This document shows, in pieces, positions 53,429 through 64,000 of a DNA stretch of 64,000 nt. The notes beneath the pieces are model-generated. The model was given only the letters and a program-made list of their open reading frames with translations. It searched no databases and was not told where the DNA came from. This stretch comes from Myxococcota bacterium (GTDB taxonomy: Bacteria > Myxococcota_A > UBA9160 > UBA4427). How positions within the stretch are numbered: position 1 is the first letter of the stretch; every line of letters begins with the position of its first letter. The stretch covers positions 1-64,000 of the forward strand of contig JANQEL010000106.1 of assembly GCA_028278345.1 (NCBI GenBank). The letters are read 5' to 3'. The translations under genes were made by a program, and so were the position numbers.

Positions 53429-55618
53429 CTACTCATCGAGTGAGATCAAGCGGCCGCCGCGCACCTTCAACAGGAAGGGGCGCTTTCGCGCGTTGCCATC
53501 CGGCGAGATGTTGATCACCCCGGAGGCGCCGGGGAAGGCCTGGGTGCGCAGGATGCCGTTGCGCACGCCCTCGCGCGTTTCCGCACCGGCGACCAGTTGC
53601 GCCATCACCAGGCGCGCCGCGTCGTAACCGTGGGCAGCGAAGACATCGGCGGCTTCGTCGAAAGTATCTTCGTAGCGATCGACGAAGTTCGACACGAACG
53701 AGAACTCGCTCTCCTGATGGAAGAGCGCCGACACTACGGCGCCGCGCACATGACCGCGGCCGATCGAGACCAACTCGGGATGGTTCCAGCCACTGGGTCC
53801 GAGCAGGCCCACACCCTCCACTTCGTGGAAGGTCAGCTGCGGCGCGATGAGGACGATCTTGTCGTGACCGTCGGGAATGAAGAGCACGTCGAAGTCGACC
53901 TGCGGCGGCAGGGGATCGCCTTCGGGCCCCGCGATCGAATAGGCGATCTCGCGCACCATACGGGCGTCTTCGGGTTCGAGGCGGCGGGCGCGGCGAATCA
54001 GTTTCTGGCGCTTCTCGATCGCGGCCTTCTCGGCGCGGGTGAGCAGCGCGAAGCCGATCATGTCGCGAATCGGTTCGGCGAAGTCGGTGGCGTCGACGTC
54101 GTAGCCCGAGGAAGCCACCACGGTGCCTCCCGCATGCGATACCGCCTCCCAGAAGTGATCGCGCATGCCGCGCCCGTAGTTGTCTCGCGGATAGAGGATC
54201 GCGTAGCGCTCGGCTCCGAGTTCGTTCGACGCGTGATCGATCAATGCGCGGATCTCGTCGCGAGGCGAGGTGCGTACGCGGAAGACGTAGGAGCGGTTCC
54301 GCGGAACCTCTTCGCGCGAGGTGAGCGCGATCAGCGGAATGCCGAGTTCGTCTGCGATGGGTGCCGCCGCTTCCGCGGTATCGCCGAGCAGCGGACCGAT
54401 GATCGCCACGAGATCTTCTTCGGCAGCGAGCGATTCGATCGCGAGGGCTGCGGCTTCGGGGGTGCCTTCGCTGTCGCGGATCAGCAGACGAAGCCCCCCG
54501 GGTTCGTCGCGGGTTTCGTCGTCGCCGAAATCCTCGTCCCATTCACTCTGGAGGCCTTCGCCACCGGCATCGACTCCCGCGACTTCGATGGCACTCGCGG
54601 GATCGAAGATGCGCGCGGCGGCGAGGATCCCCTGCAGGCTCCTTTCTCCGTACGGCGCAAAGCGACCCGAGAGGGGAAGCACGACCCCCACCACCCCCGT
54701 CGCATGATCGAAGGCGGGTTGGATCGACTTCGCGACCTCGCGAAAGCTCGGCAGGCGTTCGCTGCCGTCGACGATGCGCTCGCGCAGCTCGACTGCGAGG
54801 GCGACTTCGTCGAACAACCCCTGGTCGTCGCGCAGGAACTCCAGGCCATCGGCCTTGCGGAACCAATCGTTGGCCTCGTCGAACTCGCCGCGTTGCAGGG
54901 CGCGACGCGCCAGCAGGAGCCACGCCCGCCCCGAAGGCACCTCGCCGCGCAGGAGCCTGCCCGTGCGCTCGAGGTCTTCGTCCGTCATCGCGTCGACCGA
55001 AGCGGCGATCTCGCGCTCGAGATCTTCGAGCCCGCCTCCGAGCACGGGCGATTCGTAGTCGGCGTCCTTCAGCTCTTCGATCACGGCCGCGCGTTCGCGC
55101 ACCTGCCAGCTCAGGCGATCGACCGCATCGTCGGAGAGGTCGGCGAAGAGGCGATACGCCAGCCGGCGCTCCGCAGGGTTGAGGCGTGCGAAGCGAACCT
55201 TCGCGAGCAGGCGCCGTGCATCGCGCGGGCGATCGGCTCGCGCCTCCATGCCGGCGAGCAGCACACGCGCGCGGTCGGCGTTCTCTTCGTTCGGGTATTC
55301 GCGGACGATCAGGTAGAGCCAGTGCTTGGCGCGTTCTTCGTCGGCCCCCTGCAGTGCGAGCTCGGCGAGTTGCGCCGCCGCATCGTCGGCCAGTGCGCTC
55401 TTCGGATTCGCGTTCAGGAACTCGGTGAAGAGCCGCACCCCCTCTTCGGGCTGGGTGCGCGCGGCGCGCGCCGCGGCGTCGAAGGCGCGGTGCTCGGCGT
55501 CGGTCGCTTCGCGCCCGAGGCCCCCGGCACACGAAACGGCGAACGCCAGGGTGACGAACGCGCAGAGGACGCGTTGGTGTCCCGCCGCGCGAAGTTGGCG
55601 CTGCTTTCCGACTATCAC
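53429..55618 (-). CDS. Large lipoprotein with TPR-like region and type-1 periplasmic binding fold (LpoA-like)
   Basis: A 729-residue lipoprotein. Signal peptide ends at lipobox AFAVSC-AGG. Residues about 40-300 are helical repeats of TPR type (FTEFLNANPKSALADDAAAQLAELAL). From about 310 a periplasmic-binding-protein type 1 domain follows (VVGVVLPLSGRFAPYGERSLQGILAAARIF... IIGPLLGDTAEAAAPIADELGIPLIALTSREE), as in LpoA and in the ABC-branched-chain substrate binders. This domain order is the LpoA plan, so regulation of a peptidoglycan synthase is the best guess, not proven. The start is GTG 55618, with a G-rich site upstream; a longer frame to 55687 is unlikely. Confidence 0.85.
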   Translation of the reverse strand: MIVGKQRQLRAAGHQRVLCAFVTLAFAVSCAGGLGREATDAEHRAFDAAARAARTQPEEGVRLFTEFLNANPKSALADDAAAQLAELALQGADEERAKHWLYLIVREYPNEENADRARVLLAGMEARADRPRDARRLLAKVRFARLNPAERRLAYRLFADLSDDAVDRLSWQVRERAAVIEELKDADYESPVLGGGLEDLEREIAASVDAMTDEDLERTGRLLRGEVPSGRAWLLLARRALQRGEFDEANDWFRKADGLEFLRDDQGLFDEVALAVELRERIVDGSERLPSFREVAKSIQPAFDHATGVVGVVLPLSGRFAPYGERSLQGILAAARIFDPASAIEVAGVDAGGEGLQSEWDEDFGDDETRDEPGGLRLLIRDSEGTPEAAALAIESLAAEEDLVAIIGPLLGDTAEAAAPIADELGIPLIALTSREEVPRNRSYVFRVRTSPRDEIRALIDHASNELGAERYAILYPRDNYGRGMRDHFWEAVSHAGGTVVASSGYDVDATDFAEPIRDMIGFALLTRAEKAAIEKRQKLIRRARRLEPEDARMVREIAYSIAGPEGDPLPPQVDFDVLFIPDGHDKIVLIAPQLTFHEVEGVGLLGPSGWNHPELVSIGRGHVRGAVVSALFHQESEFSFVSNFVDRYEDTFDEAADVFAAHGYDAARLVMAQLVAGAETREGVRNGILRTQAFPGASGVINISPDGNARKRPFLLKVRGGRLISLDE

Positions 55619-55747
55619 CCGGCCCCCCCGGCTTGGCTCTCGCACGCCCGAGCGGCTCGCTCCGGCGCGGGAACCTTCGCATCGCACACGTAGCGCGGCA
55701 ACGGTCTCGGGCCGGTGTGGCGACCTGCCCTCTCGGCCCTCTCGCGA

Positions 55748-56878
55748 TCAGTCGAAGAAATCCTTCAAGCGATCGAGAAAGCCCGAAGTCGCCGGCGACA
55801 CCTCGGTGCCCGTCTCCGCCGCAAACTGCTCGAGCAGCTCGCGCTGGCGCGCATTCAGCTTCGTGGGGACTTCGACGAAGATTCGCGCGTAGAAGTTCCC
55901 GCGCATCTTCTTCACCTGCTCGACGGGGAGCCGCGGTTCGAGGGGCGGAAGCCCCTTGCCGCGCAGGCGCAGCATCTTGCCCGATTGGGTGCCCTCGGGA
56001 ATCGAGGTCTTCACCTTGCCTTCGAGGGTGGGGACCTCGATCTCTCCGCCGAGAGCCGCCGTCACGAAGGGCACGGGGATCTCGCAGTGCAGGTCGGTGC
56101 CGTCGCGCTCGAAGAGCGGGTGGCGGTGCACGCTGATCACCACGTAGAGGTCGCCGGGCGGTCCACCCGCGACCCCCGCCTCACCCTCGCCCGAAAGCCG
56201 CAGCCGCGAGCCGTCTTCGACGCCGGGCGGCACGGTGACCTGGATGGTCTGGAGCGTCTCGACGCGACCGGCGCCGCGGCAGTCGCGGCAGTGCTCCTCG
56301 ATCACTTCTCCCTGGCCCTGACAGGCGTCGCAGGGGCGATTCACGCGGAAGAAGCCCTGCTGGAAGACGAGCTGGCCGCGGCCCTGACAGCGGTCGCAGG
56401 TGCGCTTCCTGGTGCCCGGCCGGGCCCCCGAGCCGTCGCAGGTTTCGCACGACTTCATCTTGGGGATGTCGAGGCTCGGCTTGGTGCCGTTCAGCACGTC
56501 GTTCAGGTCGATGTCGAGGTTGTATCGGAGATCGGCGCCCCGCTGGCCGCGGCCGCGCTGGCCTCGCCCTCCGCCGAAGATGTCGCCGAAGAGATCGCCG
56601 AAGATGTCCGCGAAGCCGCCGAGGTCGCCGAAATCCGGCGCGCCCCCGGCCCCCGCCACGCCCTGGTGGCCGAAGCGGTCGTAGGCGCTGCGCTTTTCGG
56701 GATCCGACAGCACGGCGTAGGCCTCGGAGAGTTCCTTGAACTTCTCCTCGGCCTCCGGGTTGTCGGGATTGCGGTCGGGGTGGTGCTCCATCGCGAGCTG
56801 GCGATAGGCCTTCTTGAGATCGCCATCGCTGACGCCGCGGTCGACCCCCAGCACCTCGTAGTAGTCACGCTTGCTCAC
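55748..56878 (-). CDS. dnaJ: Chaperone DnaJ
   Basis: A 376-residue type I DnaJ. J domain with HPD near residues 37-39 ([11 protein letters not shown]); Gly/Phe-type region with [13 protein letters not shown]; four CxxCxGxG zinc repeats ([32 protein letters not shown]); C-terminal substrate domain. The last gene of the hemW-hrcA-grpE-dnaK-dnaJ block, 156 bases after dnaK. Confidence 0.98.
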   Translation of the reverse strand: MSKRDYYEVLGVDRGVSDGDLKKAYRQLAMEHHPDRNPDNPEAEEKFKELSEAYAVLSDPEKRSAYDRFGHQGVAGAGGAPDFGDLGGFADIFGDLFGDIFGGGRGQRGRGQRGADLRYNLDIDLNDVLNGTKPSLDIPKMKSCETCDGSGARPGTRKRTCDRCQGRGQLVFQQGFFRVNRPCDACQGQGEVIEEHCRDCRGAGRVETLQTIQVTVPPGVEDGSRLRLSGEGEAGVAGGPPGDLYVVISVHRHPLFERDGTDLHCEIPVPFVTAALGGEIEVPTLEGKVKTSIPEGTQSGKMLRLRGKGLPPLEPRLPVEQVKKMRGNFYARIFVEVPTKLNARQRELLEQFAAETGTEVSPATSGFLDRLKDFFD

Positions 56879-57000
56879 AGCTTCCCGAAACCTCTGTCAT
56901 TCCAGCGGGTTGCAACCGTCTGGTCCAGGCGGGGGTCGGGCGGGCCGCTGCCCCCACGCGCAATGGCGCGAGACCGTAGGCACGCGGCGGAAGGGCGCAA

Positions 57001-57024
57001 GGCGACGGAGCGAAATTCGTCGCC
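57001..57024 (-). terminator. Hairpin after dnaK
   Basis: GGCGACG (57001-57007) pairs with CGTCGCC (57018-57024) just past the dnaK stop. No T-run follows on the minus strand, so it may lower dnaJ expression relative to dnaK or protect the dnaK transcript instead of ending it. Confidence 0.4.
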
Positions 57025-57034
57025 GGAGGGGAGG

Positions 57035-58888
<1,854 letters not shown>

Positions 58889-58903
58889 CGCCGCCTCCGA
58901 GAT

Positions 58904-58934
58904 GGCCGGAGAGGCGACTTCGCGTCTCCGGGCC
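58904..58934 (-). other. Intergenic hairpin between grpE and dnaK
   Basis: GGCCGGAGA (58904-58912) pairs with TCTCCGGGCC (58925-58934) with one bulge and an inner GCG/CGC stem; it overlaps the grpE stop. A transcript-processing or stability element that would favour dnaK is plausible. Confidence 0.4.
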
Positions 58935-59665
58935 TACTGCTCCGTGCCTTCGCCCTGTGATTCTTCCGCGGCCTTCGAAACGACCACGCGTGCGGGACGC
59001 AACATGCGGTCGTTGATCAAGTAGCCGGTCTGGAGCACGTCGATCACGGTGTTGGGCGGAACGTCGGAACTCGGAACCTGCGCCATGGCTTCGTGCACTT
59101 CGGGATCGAAGAGAACGCCTTCCGCTTCGATCTTCTTCACGCCGTGCTTCGCCAGGGCCCCCAGAAGCTCACGCTGCACGAGTTCGACACCCTGCAACAA
59201 GCTCTGGAAATCCCCGTCCTTGTTCTCCTCGCCGTGTACGACCGCTCGCTCCAGATTATCGACGGTCGAAAGCAGATCCTTGACGAGATTCTGGTGGCCG
59301 TACTTGAAGTTATCCTGCTTCTCCTTGAGCGTGCGGCGGCGAAAGTTCTCGAATTCCGCCTGCAGGCGAAGGAACTTGTCGTCGTTCTCGGCGGCCTTCT
59401 CGAGGGCGCTCTCGTGCTCGGCCTTGAGATTCTGGAGCTCCTGCGAAAGGAGCTCGATCGTCATCTTGTCAGCGCTATCCGCACCGTCCGCGCCGCCGGC
59501 GACATGCGCAGCTTCAGCGGCACGCTGCTGCTCACGCGCGTCGGCCGATTCCTCGGCTTCGCGCAGGGCAGCTTCGAGCTCGTCGGAAAGCGGGAGGCTC
59601 TCCAGGCCTTCGTCTTCGGGATCGCTCATCTCACCTGTCTCATCGGTTTCTTCGGGCGGGTTCAC
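58934..59665 (-). CDS. grpE: Nucleotide-exchange factor GrpE
   Basis: A 243-residue GrpE: acidic N-terminus (about 1-65), long coiled coil (about 70-135; DKFLRLQAEFENFRRRTLKEK), then the beta-wing domain with DPEVHEAMAQVPSSDVPPNTVIDVLQTGYLINDRMLRPARVVV. Longer than E. coli GrpE through the acidic extension. Its ATG overlaps the hrcA stop by four bases, and dnaK follows. Confidence 0.97.
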   Translation of the reverse strand: MNPPEETDETGEMSDPEDEGLESLPLSDELEAALREAEESADAREQQRAAEAAHVAGGADGADSADKMTIELLSQELQNLKAEHESALEKAAENDDKFLRLQAEFENFRRRTLKEKQDNFKYGHQNLVKDLLSTVDNLERAVVHGEENKDGDFQSLLQGVELVQRELLGALAKHGVKKIEAEGVLFDPEVHEAMAQVPSSDVPPNTVIDVLQTGYLINDRMLRPARVVVSKAAEESQGEGTEQ

Positions 59666-60822
59666 GCAGGTTTCTCTTCATTTTTTCGACCGGATGCCGG
59701 ATCGGGGGTCGTTTCGAGGAAGGCATTCTCGTTGAACTTTTCCGCCACCATGCGAGAGCACAGGCCGACCAGGGGAATCACCCGGGGATAGTCCATGCGG
59801 CTCGGGCCGATCACGCCCACGAGACCCTGGGCACCGGGCCCCGACTCGCAAGTCCCCGCCCCGAATCCGTAGGGAGAGGAAACCAGGGCGCAGTGTTGCA
59901 GCCCCGGTTCGGCGAGCTCGTCGCCGAGGGAGACGTGGACCCCCTGGGCCTCGAGCAGGCCCTCGAGCAGGGAGGCGAGCTTCTCGTTGTCTTCCATGGC
60001 GGCGAACAGGTCGCGCAGCCGTGAGGTGTCGTGGAACTCCGGCTGGTCGAGCAGGGCGAGCCGGGTGGCGACGACCAGATCACTCGGCTCGTCGAGTTCG
60101 GGGGCGGCTTCGAGGGAGCGCTGGCCGAGTACCACCGCGCGGGCCAGCAGGCTGCCCGCCTGGGCGCTCAGCTGGGTGGCTTCGACCGCCATGTTCTCGC
60201 GAACCTCGTTGAGCGTGCGCCCCACGATGCGATCGTTGAGCAGCGGTGCGATGCGATCGAGCTCGGGCTGCGGGCCGCACTCGTTGTCCTCGACCACGCG
60301 GTGGAAGGTGCGGCCGCTCTCGGTGACGAGCACCACCATCACGCGATCGACCGACATGCGGATCAGCGAGATGTGTCGCAGGCGAACCCGTTCGAGACGC
60401 GGCAGGAGCACGAAGCCGAGTTGCTGGGTGTTGTCCGAGAGGAATTGCGACACCACCTTCATCGCACCGTCGAGGTCGGCCTCCTCGAAATCGTGGCGCA
60501 GCCGGCGCTGTTGCTCGGGAGCGACACCGCGCGGCGTCAGCAGATGATCGACGAAGAGCCGAAGCCCCGCCTCGGTGGGAACGCGGCCCGCCGACGAGTG
60601 CGGTTTCTCGATCAGCCCGAGTTCGGCGAGCTCGCTCATGGTGTTGCGAATGCTCGCGCTCGAGAGCCGGGTCGAGAGCAGGTTCGCGATCGTCTTCGAA
60701 CCGACCGGCGCCGCAGCGCCCACGTAGGCCCCGACCACCGCCCGCATGACGCGCGCCTGGCGATCGTTCAGCAGGTCGCGACCGAAGGGTTCGATCGTCT
60801 GCGTCTCGTTTCGCTTGGACAT
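59662..60822 (-). CDS. hrcA: Heat-inducible transcription repressor HrcA
   Basis: A 386-residue repressor. Winged helix N-terminus (LNDRQARVMRAVVGAYVGAAAPVGSKTIANLL...SSASIRNTMSELAELGLIEKPHSSAGRVPTEAGLRLFVDHLL) and the GAF-like C-terminal domain ending in GVIGPSRMDYPRVIPLVG are all typical. It should bind the CIRCE element before groESL in this window. Its own operon has no visible CIRCE, so it may be unregulated by itself here. It follows hemW by 55 bases. Confidence 0.98.
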   Translation of the reverse strand: MSKRNETQTIEPFGRDLLNDRQARVMRAVVGAYVGAAAPVGSKTIANLLSTRLSSASIRNTMSELAELGLIEKPHSSAGRVPTEAGLRLFVDHLLTPRGVAPEQQRRLRHDFEEADLDGAMKVVSQFLSDNTQQLGFVLLPRLERVRLRHISLIRMSVDRVMVVLVTESGRTFHRVVEDNECGPQPELDRIAPLLNDRIVGRTLNEVRENMAVEATQLSAQAGSLLARAVVLGQRSLEAAPELDEPSDLVVATRLALLDQPEFHDTSRLRDLFAAMEDNEKLASLLEGLLEAQGVHVSLGDELAEPGLQHCALVSSPYGFGAGTCESGPGAQGLVGVIGPSRMDYPRVIPLVGLCSRMVAEKFNENAFLETTPDPASGRKNEEKPA

Positions 60823-60877
60823 CGACTGGGGGTCTCCGCCTGCTCAGACCATTGAGATCGCGATGGGGGGCGAAAAA

Positions 60878-62062
60878 TCATACAAAATCGGCAAACACGG
60901 TGTCGGAGAGAAGGAGGCCCCGCTCGCTCAGTCGCAGGTCTCCGCTGGCCGTTTCGGTCAGCAGTGATGCCGCCATGAGGCGGTCGATCGCCGCGCCGTG
61001 GAATTCTCGCGGCGGGCCACCGAACTCGCGTTCGAATGCGCGCGCGTCGAGCCCGCGGCTTCGCCGCAGTGCGAGGAAGACCGCCTCACCGCGCGCCTGT
61101 TCGAGGCTGAGGCTCTCGATTTCGACGCCCGCGTCATCCCCCGCTTCGACGCTCGCGAAATAGGCTTCGAGTTCGCGCGGGTTCATGCGCCTCGCGCCAT
61201 AGGGGTGGCGATCGCCCGGCGCCTCGTACGACCAGGCTCCCATCCCCACTCCGAGCACGGGTTCGCGCGCCCAGTAGCGTTGGTTGTGCCGCGAAGCGAA
61301 ACCGCGTCGCGCGTAGTTCGAGATCTCGTAGCGTTCGAACCCCGCAGCCCTACACCGTTCGGCGACATGCTCGAGCATCCCCGCCGCGGCGTCTTCGTCC
61401 GCGAGGGCGAGTTGGTCGCGTGCCGCGGCGAGGGCAAAGGGCGTGCCCTCCTCGATCGTCAGCTCGTAGATCGAGAGATGTTCGGGCTGCACCGCCAGGG
61501 CTTCCTCGAGATCGGCCGCGAAGTCATCGAAGGTTTGTCCCGGACAGGCGAGGATGAGATCGAGAGAGAGGTTCTCGATACCCGCTTCGCGCGCGGCGGC
61601 CAGCGTCTCGCGCGCGAGAGCCGCCTTGTGTGCGCGGCCGAGACGTTTCAGGACGCGATCGTCGAAGCTCTGCACGCCGAGGGAGAGCCGATCGATCCCG
61701 AGGGCGCGAAAGGCCGGCAGCCGCTCGAGCTCGACGGTGCTCGGGTTGGCTTCGAGGGTGATCTCGGCGGGGGGTTCCTTCGCGTCGAATGCCCCGATCG
61801 CGGCTTCGAGAATGCGACGCAGGGTATCGGCGCGGAAGAGCGCCGGCGTACCCCCACCGAAGTAGACGGTCTCGAGGGCCGCCCCCTCGAATGCGGCGGC
61901 ACGCGCTTCGATTTCGCGGACGAGCGCGTCCGCGTAGCGCGCTTCGACGGCGGGCTCGAGGTGACCCGCGGCGACGACCGCGAAGTCGCAGTACGGGCAG
62001 ATGCGTTCACAGAAGGGAACGTGGACGTAGAGCCCGACACCGTCCCGGGGCGCACGCGTCAT
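60878..62062 (-). CDS. hemW: HemW, radical-SAM heme chaperone
   Basis: A 394-residue radical-SAM protein. The 4Fe-4S motif is CxxxCxxC in PFCERICPYCDF; GGGTPALF and the SLGVQSFDDRVLKRLGR block follow; the heme-binding motif HNxxYW of HemW (not coproporphyrinogen dehydrogenase HemN) reads HNQRYW. The ATG at 62062 (residue 16 of a longer frame) fits the family start. hemW directly before hrcA is a common order in bacteria. Confidence 0.95.
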   Translation of the reverse strand: MTRAPRDGVGLYVHVPFCERICPYCDFAVVAAGHLEPAVEARYADALVREIEARAAAFEGAALETVYFGGGTPALFRADTLRRILEAAIGAFDAKEPPAEITLEANPSTVELERLPAFRALGIDRLSLGVQSFDDRVLKRLGRAHKAALARETLAAAREAGIENLSLDLILACPGQTFDDFAADLEEALAVQPEHLSIYELTIEEGTPFALAAARDQLALADEDAAAGMLEHVAERCRAAGFERYEISNYARRGFASRHNQRYWAREPVLGVGMGAWSYEAPGDRHPYGARRMNPRELEAYFASVEAGDDAGVEIESLSLEQARGEAVFLALRRSRGLDARAFEREFGGPPREFHGAAIDRLMAASLLTETASGDLRLSERGLLLSDTVFADFV

Positions 62063-62102
62063 CGCAGGGCACGCCGCGGGCTCGGCCCTTCTCGCAGGCA
62101 GC

Positions 62103-62119
62103 CGCACGCGAATCGTGCG
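62103..62119. promoter_or_regulatory. Inverted repeat between hemW and the M16 protease gene
   Basis: CGCACG-CGAAT-CGTGCG, a perfect 6-bp inverted repeat in the divergent promoter region. A possible operator for either direction; it is not a CIRCE. Confidence 0.35.
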
Positions 62120-62164
62120 TTTCCCGTAATAGAAAGAAGCAGCATCCCCAGGGTCCGTCGGTTA

Positions 62165-64000
62165 ATGTCGCCCGCCATGTCGAAGCGCGGCGGGGTCAGC
62201 GACAAAGTACATCACGAGGTTCTTTCGAACGGGCTCACCCTGCTCTTCCGCGAAAGTCACGCCTCCCCGGTCGCCGACGTGCAGATCTGGGCGAACGTCG
62301 GCAGTGCCGACGAACGCAAGCACGAGGCCGGGCTCGCGCACTTCTTCGAGCACATGCTCTTCAAGGGCACCGAGCGCCGCGGCGTGGGCGAGGTCGCGGG
62401 GGAGATCGAGGGAGCAGGCGGGCGCATCAACGCCTACACCTCCTTCGACGTCACCGTCTACTACGCCACCGTGCCGAGCGACGCGACCTTCACCGCGATC
62501 GACGTGCTCGTCGACGCCATCCGTCACTCGATCTTCGATCCCGTCGAGATCGATCGCGAGATCGAAGTCGTGCTCGAAGAGATCCGGCGAAGCGAAGACT
62601 CACCCGCGCACGTGCTGAGCGACGCCGTGTTTCGCGAGCACTACCAGAAGCATCGCTACGGCCTGCCCATCCTCGGCCCGGCCGAGAGCGTGGCCTCCTT
62701 CGATCGCAAGAAGGTCACGAGATTCTGGAAGCGCTGGTATACGCCGAACAACATGGTGGTGGTGGCCGCCGGCGACTTCGACTCGAAGAAGCTCGCCAAG
62801 CAGGTGAAGGCGCAGTTCAAGGGTGCCAAGCGCGGCGACGCCGAACGCAAGCGCGTGCGCGAGCCGCGTCAGAAGGGCATGCGAAGCGTGGTGGTAAAGC
62901 GCCCCTTCGAACGCATGAAGCTCGATCTCACCTGGCCGAGCGCCGCCTTCCGCGACGAAGACGCCACCTACCTCGATCTGCTCTCGTTCCTCTTCGGCGA
63001 GGCCGAGTCGAGCCGGCTGGTTCGGCGCGTGCGCGAGCACGAGGGGCTGGTCGATCGGATCGACTCTTCTTCCTATACCCCGTACGACCCGGGCGTATTC
63101 TCGATCAACATCGACGTCGAAGACCGCCAATCCCTCGACGCGATTCGCGCCTGCGCGCGCGAAGTGGAACGCCTGCGCAGCGAACCGGTCGGCGCCGACG
63201 AACTCGAACGTGCGCGGGCGAACTTCCTGGCGAGCGAGCACTTCGAGCGCGAAACGGTTTCGGGCCTCGCGAGCAAGCTCGGCAACTTCCATCTGCTCGG
63301 TGGCGATTGGCGCAGCGAAGAGCGCTACTTCGAGACCCTGGCGAAAACCAGGGTGGAGGATCTGCAGAAGGTCGCGAAGAAGTACCTCGCCCCCGAGGCC
63401 CTGACGCTCGGAATGCTGCTCCCCGAGTCGTCGAGCGTGAAGGTGAACCGGCGCAGCCTCGAACGCGCCGTCCAGCAGGGGATCGACGACGCCCACGCGC
63501 GACCGTCGGTTCCACCTCGACTCGATGGGAAGACGGGCACGAAGCGCGCGAACGGCCGGGCGAAGAGTTCGAAGACCCGGAAGAAGCGCGACGCAATCCA
63601 CAGTTACGCCCTCGATGGCGGCGCCGAGCTGCACGTGCAGCCGCGCAAGAACGCGCCTGTGGTGGCGGTGCGCGCGGCCTTCCTCGGAGGCCTGCTCGCG
63701 CAGACACCCGAAACGGCGGGTCTATGCCACTTCCTCTCGTCGACCTGGACGCGGGGCACCGAACGTCTGTCGTCGGGCGCGCTTGCGCGGGCGGTCGAAG
63801 ACCTCGCCGCCGAAATCGACGGTTTCAGCGGGCGAAGCAGCCTCGGCCTGACCCTCGACGTCGCCACCGATCAGCTCGCCCCCTCCCTCGATCTCTTTGC
63901 CGAGGTGCTGCTCCACCCCGGCTTCGAAGCCGAAGAGATCGAGAAGCAACGGCGCGAAACCCTGGCGACGATCGAGCGCCTCGAAGACCAGCTCGCCCAA
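62165..64000 (+). CDS. M16-family zinc metallopeptidase (partial, runs off the window)
   Basis: At least 612 residues, with no stop before the window end. The inverted zinc motif HxxEH is H59-F-F-E62-H63, and the third ligand Glu lies 76 residues later (LEEI, E139), the standard M16 arrangement. A first M16/M16C domain pair covers about 15-430; a basic linker follows (KTGTKRANGRAKSSKTRKK, about 460-478), then a second, inactive half that lacks HxxEH begins near 485. No signal peptide is evident at the ATG. ATG 62177 is an alternative start four codons in. It probably degrades peptides or processes an exported protein. Confidence 0.92.
   Translation, partial: MSPAMSKRGGVSDKVHHEVLSNGLTLLFRESHASPVADVQIWANVGSADERKHEAGLAHFFEHMLFKGTERRGVGEVAGEIEGAGGRINAYTSFDVTVYYATVPSDATFTAIDVLVDAIRHSIFDPVEIDREIEVVLEEIRRSEDSPAHVLSDAVFREHYQKHRYGLPILGPAESVASFDRKKVTRFWKRWYTPNNMVVVAAGDFDSKKLAKQVKAQFKGAKRGDAERKRVREPRQKGMRSVVVKRPFERMKLDLTWPSAAFRDEDATYLDLLSFLFGEAESSRLVRRVREHEGLVDRIDSSSYTPYDPGVFSINIDVEDRQSLDAIRACAREVERLRSEPVGADELERARANFLASEHFERETVSGLASKLGNFHLLGGDWRSEERYFETLAKTRVEDLQKVAKKYLAPEALTLGMLLPESSSVKVNRRSLERAVQQGIDDAHARPSVPPRLDGKTGTKRANGRAKSSKTRKKRDAIHSYALDGGAELHVQPRKNAPVVAVRAAFLGGLLAQTPETAGLCHFLSSTWTRGTERLSSGALARAVEDLAAEIDGFSGRSSLGLTLDVATDQLAPSLDLFAEVLLHPGFEAEEIEKQRRETLATIERLEDQLAQ

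Noticed and set aside
58889-62164. CIRCE element in the hemW-hrcA-grpE-dnaK leaders
   Set aside because: No TTAGCACTC-N9-GAGTGCTAA-like palindrome was found; the inverted repeat at 62103-62119 and the hairpin at 58904-58934 do not fit the consensus.

Overview
The window is a high-GC, Gram-negative chromosomal segment. Outer-membrane, lipoprotein and RND genes, Tat signal peptides, a PEP-CTERM tail, a bactofilin, a che cluster and HrcA/CIRCE control all fit a former 'deltaproteobacterium' (Myxococcota/Desulfobacterota/Binatota-like). That placement is inferred from gene content and base composition, not from a marker-gene tree. No rRNA, tRNA, CRISPR array, complete transposon or origin was seen; the one mobile-looking item is a ~170-bp palindromic MITE-like element at 31.5 kb.

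Layout. 0.2-2.2 kb: a six-helix membrane protein converging on an outer-membrane porin. 2.4-6.8 kb: a MacAB-type export operon (adaptor, ATPase, two FtsX-fold permeases) with 4-base overlaps. 6.8-9.0 kb: pterin operon (two tandem PTPS/QueD paralogues, folE, hot-dog thioesterase). 9.1-11.7 kb: Tat-exported aldo/keto reductase with Fe-S cysteines, lexA and an unknown gene. 11.9-14.1 kb: groESL with a CIRCE operator and terminator. 14.1-19.2 kb: secreted and lipid-anchored unknowns, a methyltransferase-like protein, and a three-gene operon of a DUF2135-like lipoprotein, a CxxCH/beta-propeller protein and a cytochrome c. 19.2-20.9 kb: vapBC and a cupin. 21.1-25.4 kb: RND efflux pair. 25.4-31.5 kb: amidase, bactofilin, DUF72 protein, oxidoreductase, histone-H1-like basic protein, membrane protein, lipoprotein. 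31.5-40.4 kb: MITE-like element, a PQQ-type sugar dehydrogenase/diheme/PEP-CTERM protein, a polytopic membrane protein, a serine hydrolase and a large beta-helix lipoprotein. 40.7-49.6 kb: degenerate response regulator with PilZ domain, esterase, larC, larB, cheC-like, cheA (split by a frameshift at an A10 tract), cheY, cheW, mcp. 49.7-55.6 kb: thiL, lon and a large LpoA-like lipoprotein. 55.7-62.1 kb: hemW-hrcA-grpE-dnaK-dnaJ. 62.2 kb to the end: an M16 zinc protease running off the window.

How the genes work together. Proteostasis dominates: GroESL, DnaK/DnaJ/GrpE, Lon and HrcA lie within 50 kb, and the HrcA encoded at 60 kb should bind the perfect CIRCE palindrome at the groESL promoter at 12 kb. 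The mcp-cheW-cheY-cheA-cheC set forms a compact signalling unit without CheR or CheB and with a receptor that has almost no extracytoplasmic domain. LarB and LarC make two steps of the nickel-pincer cofactor. Two separate loci encode secreted c-type heme proteins fused to, or next to, beta-propellers.

The observations most worth a second look are the A10 frameshift in cheA, the PTPS paralogue that has lost a zinc ligand and the catalytic cysteine, the G10 tract serving as the porin Shine-Dalgarno, the MITE-like element, and the heme/propeller operon at 16.4-19.2 kb.
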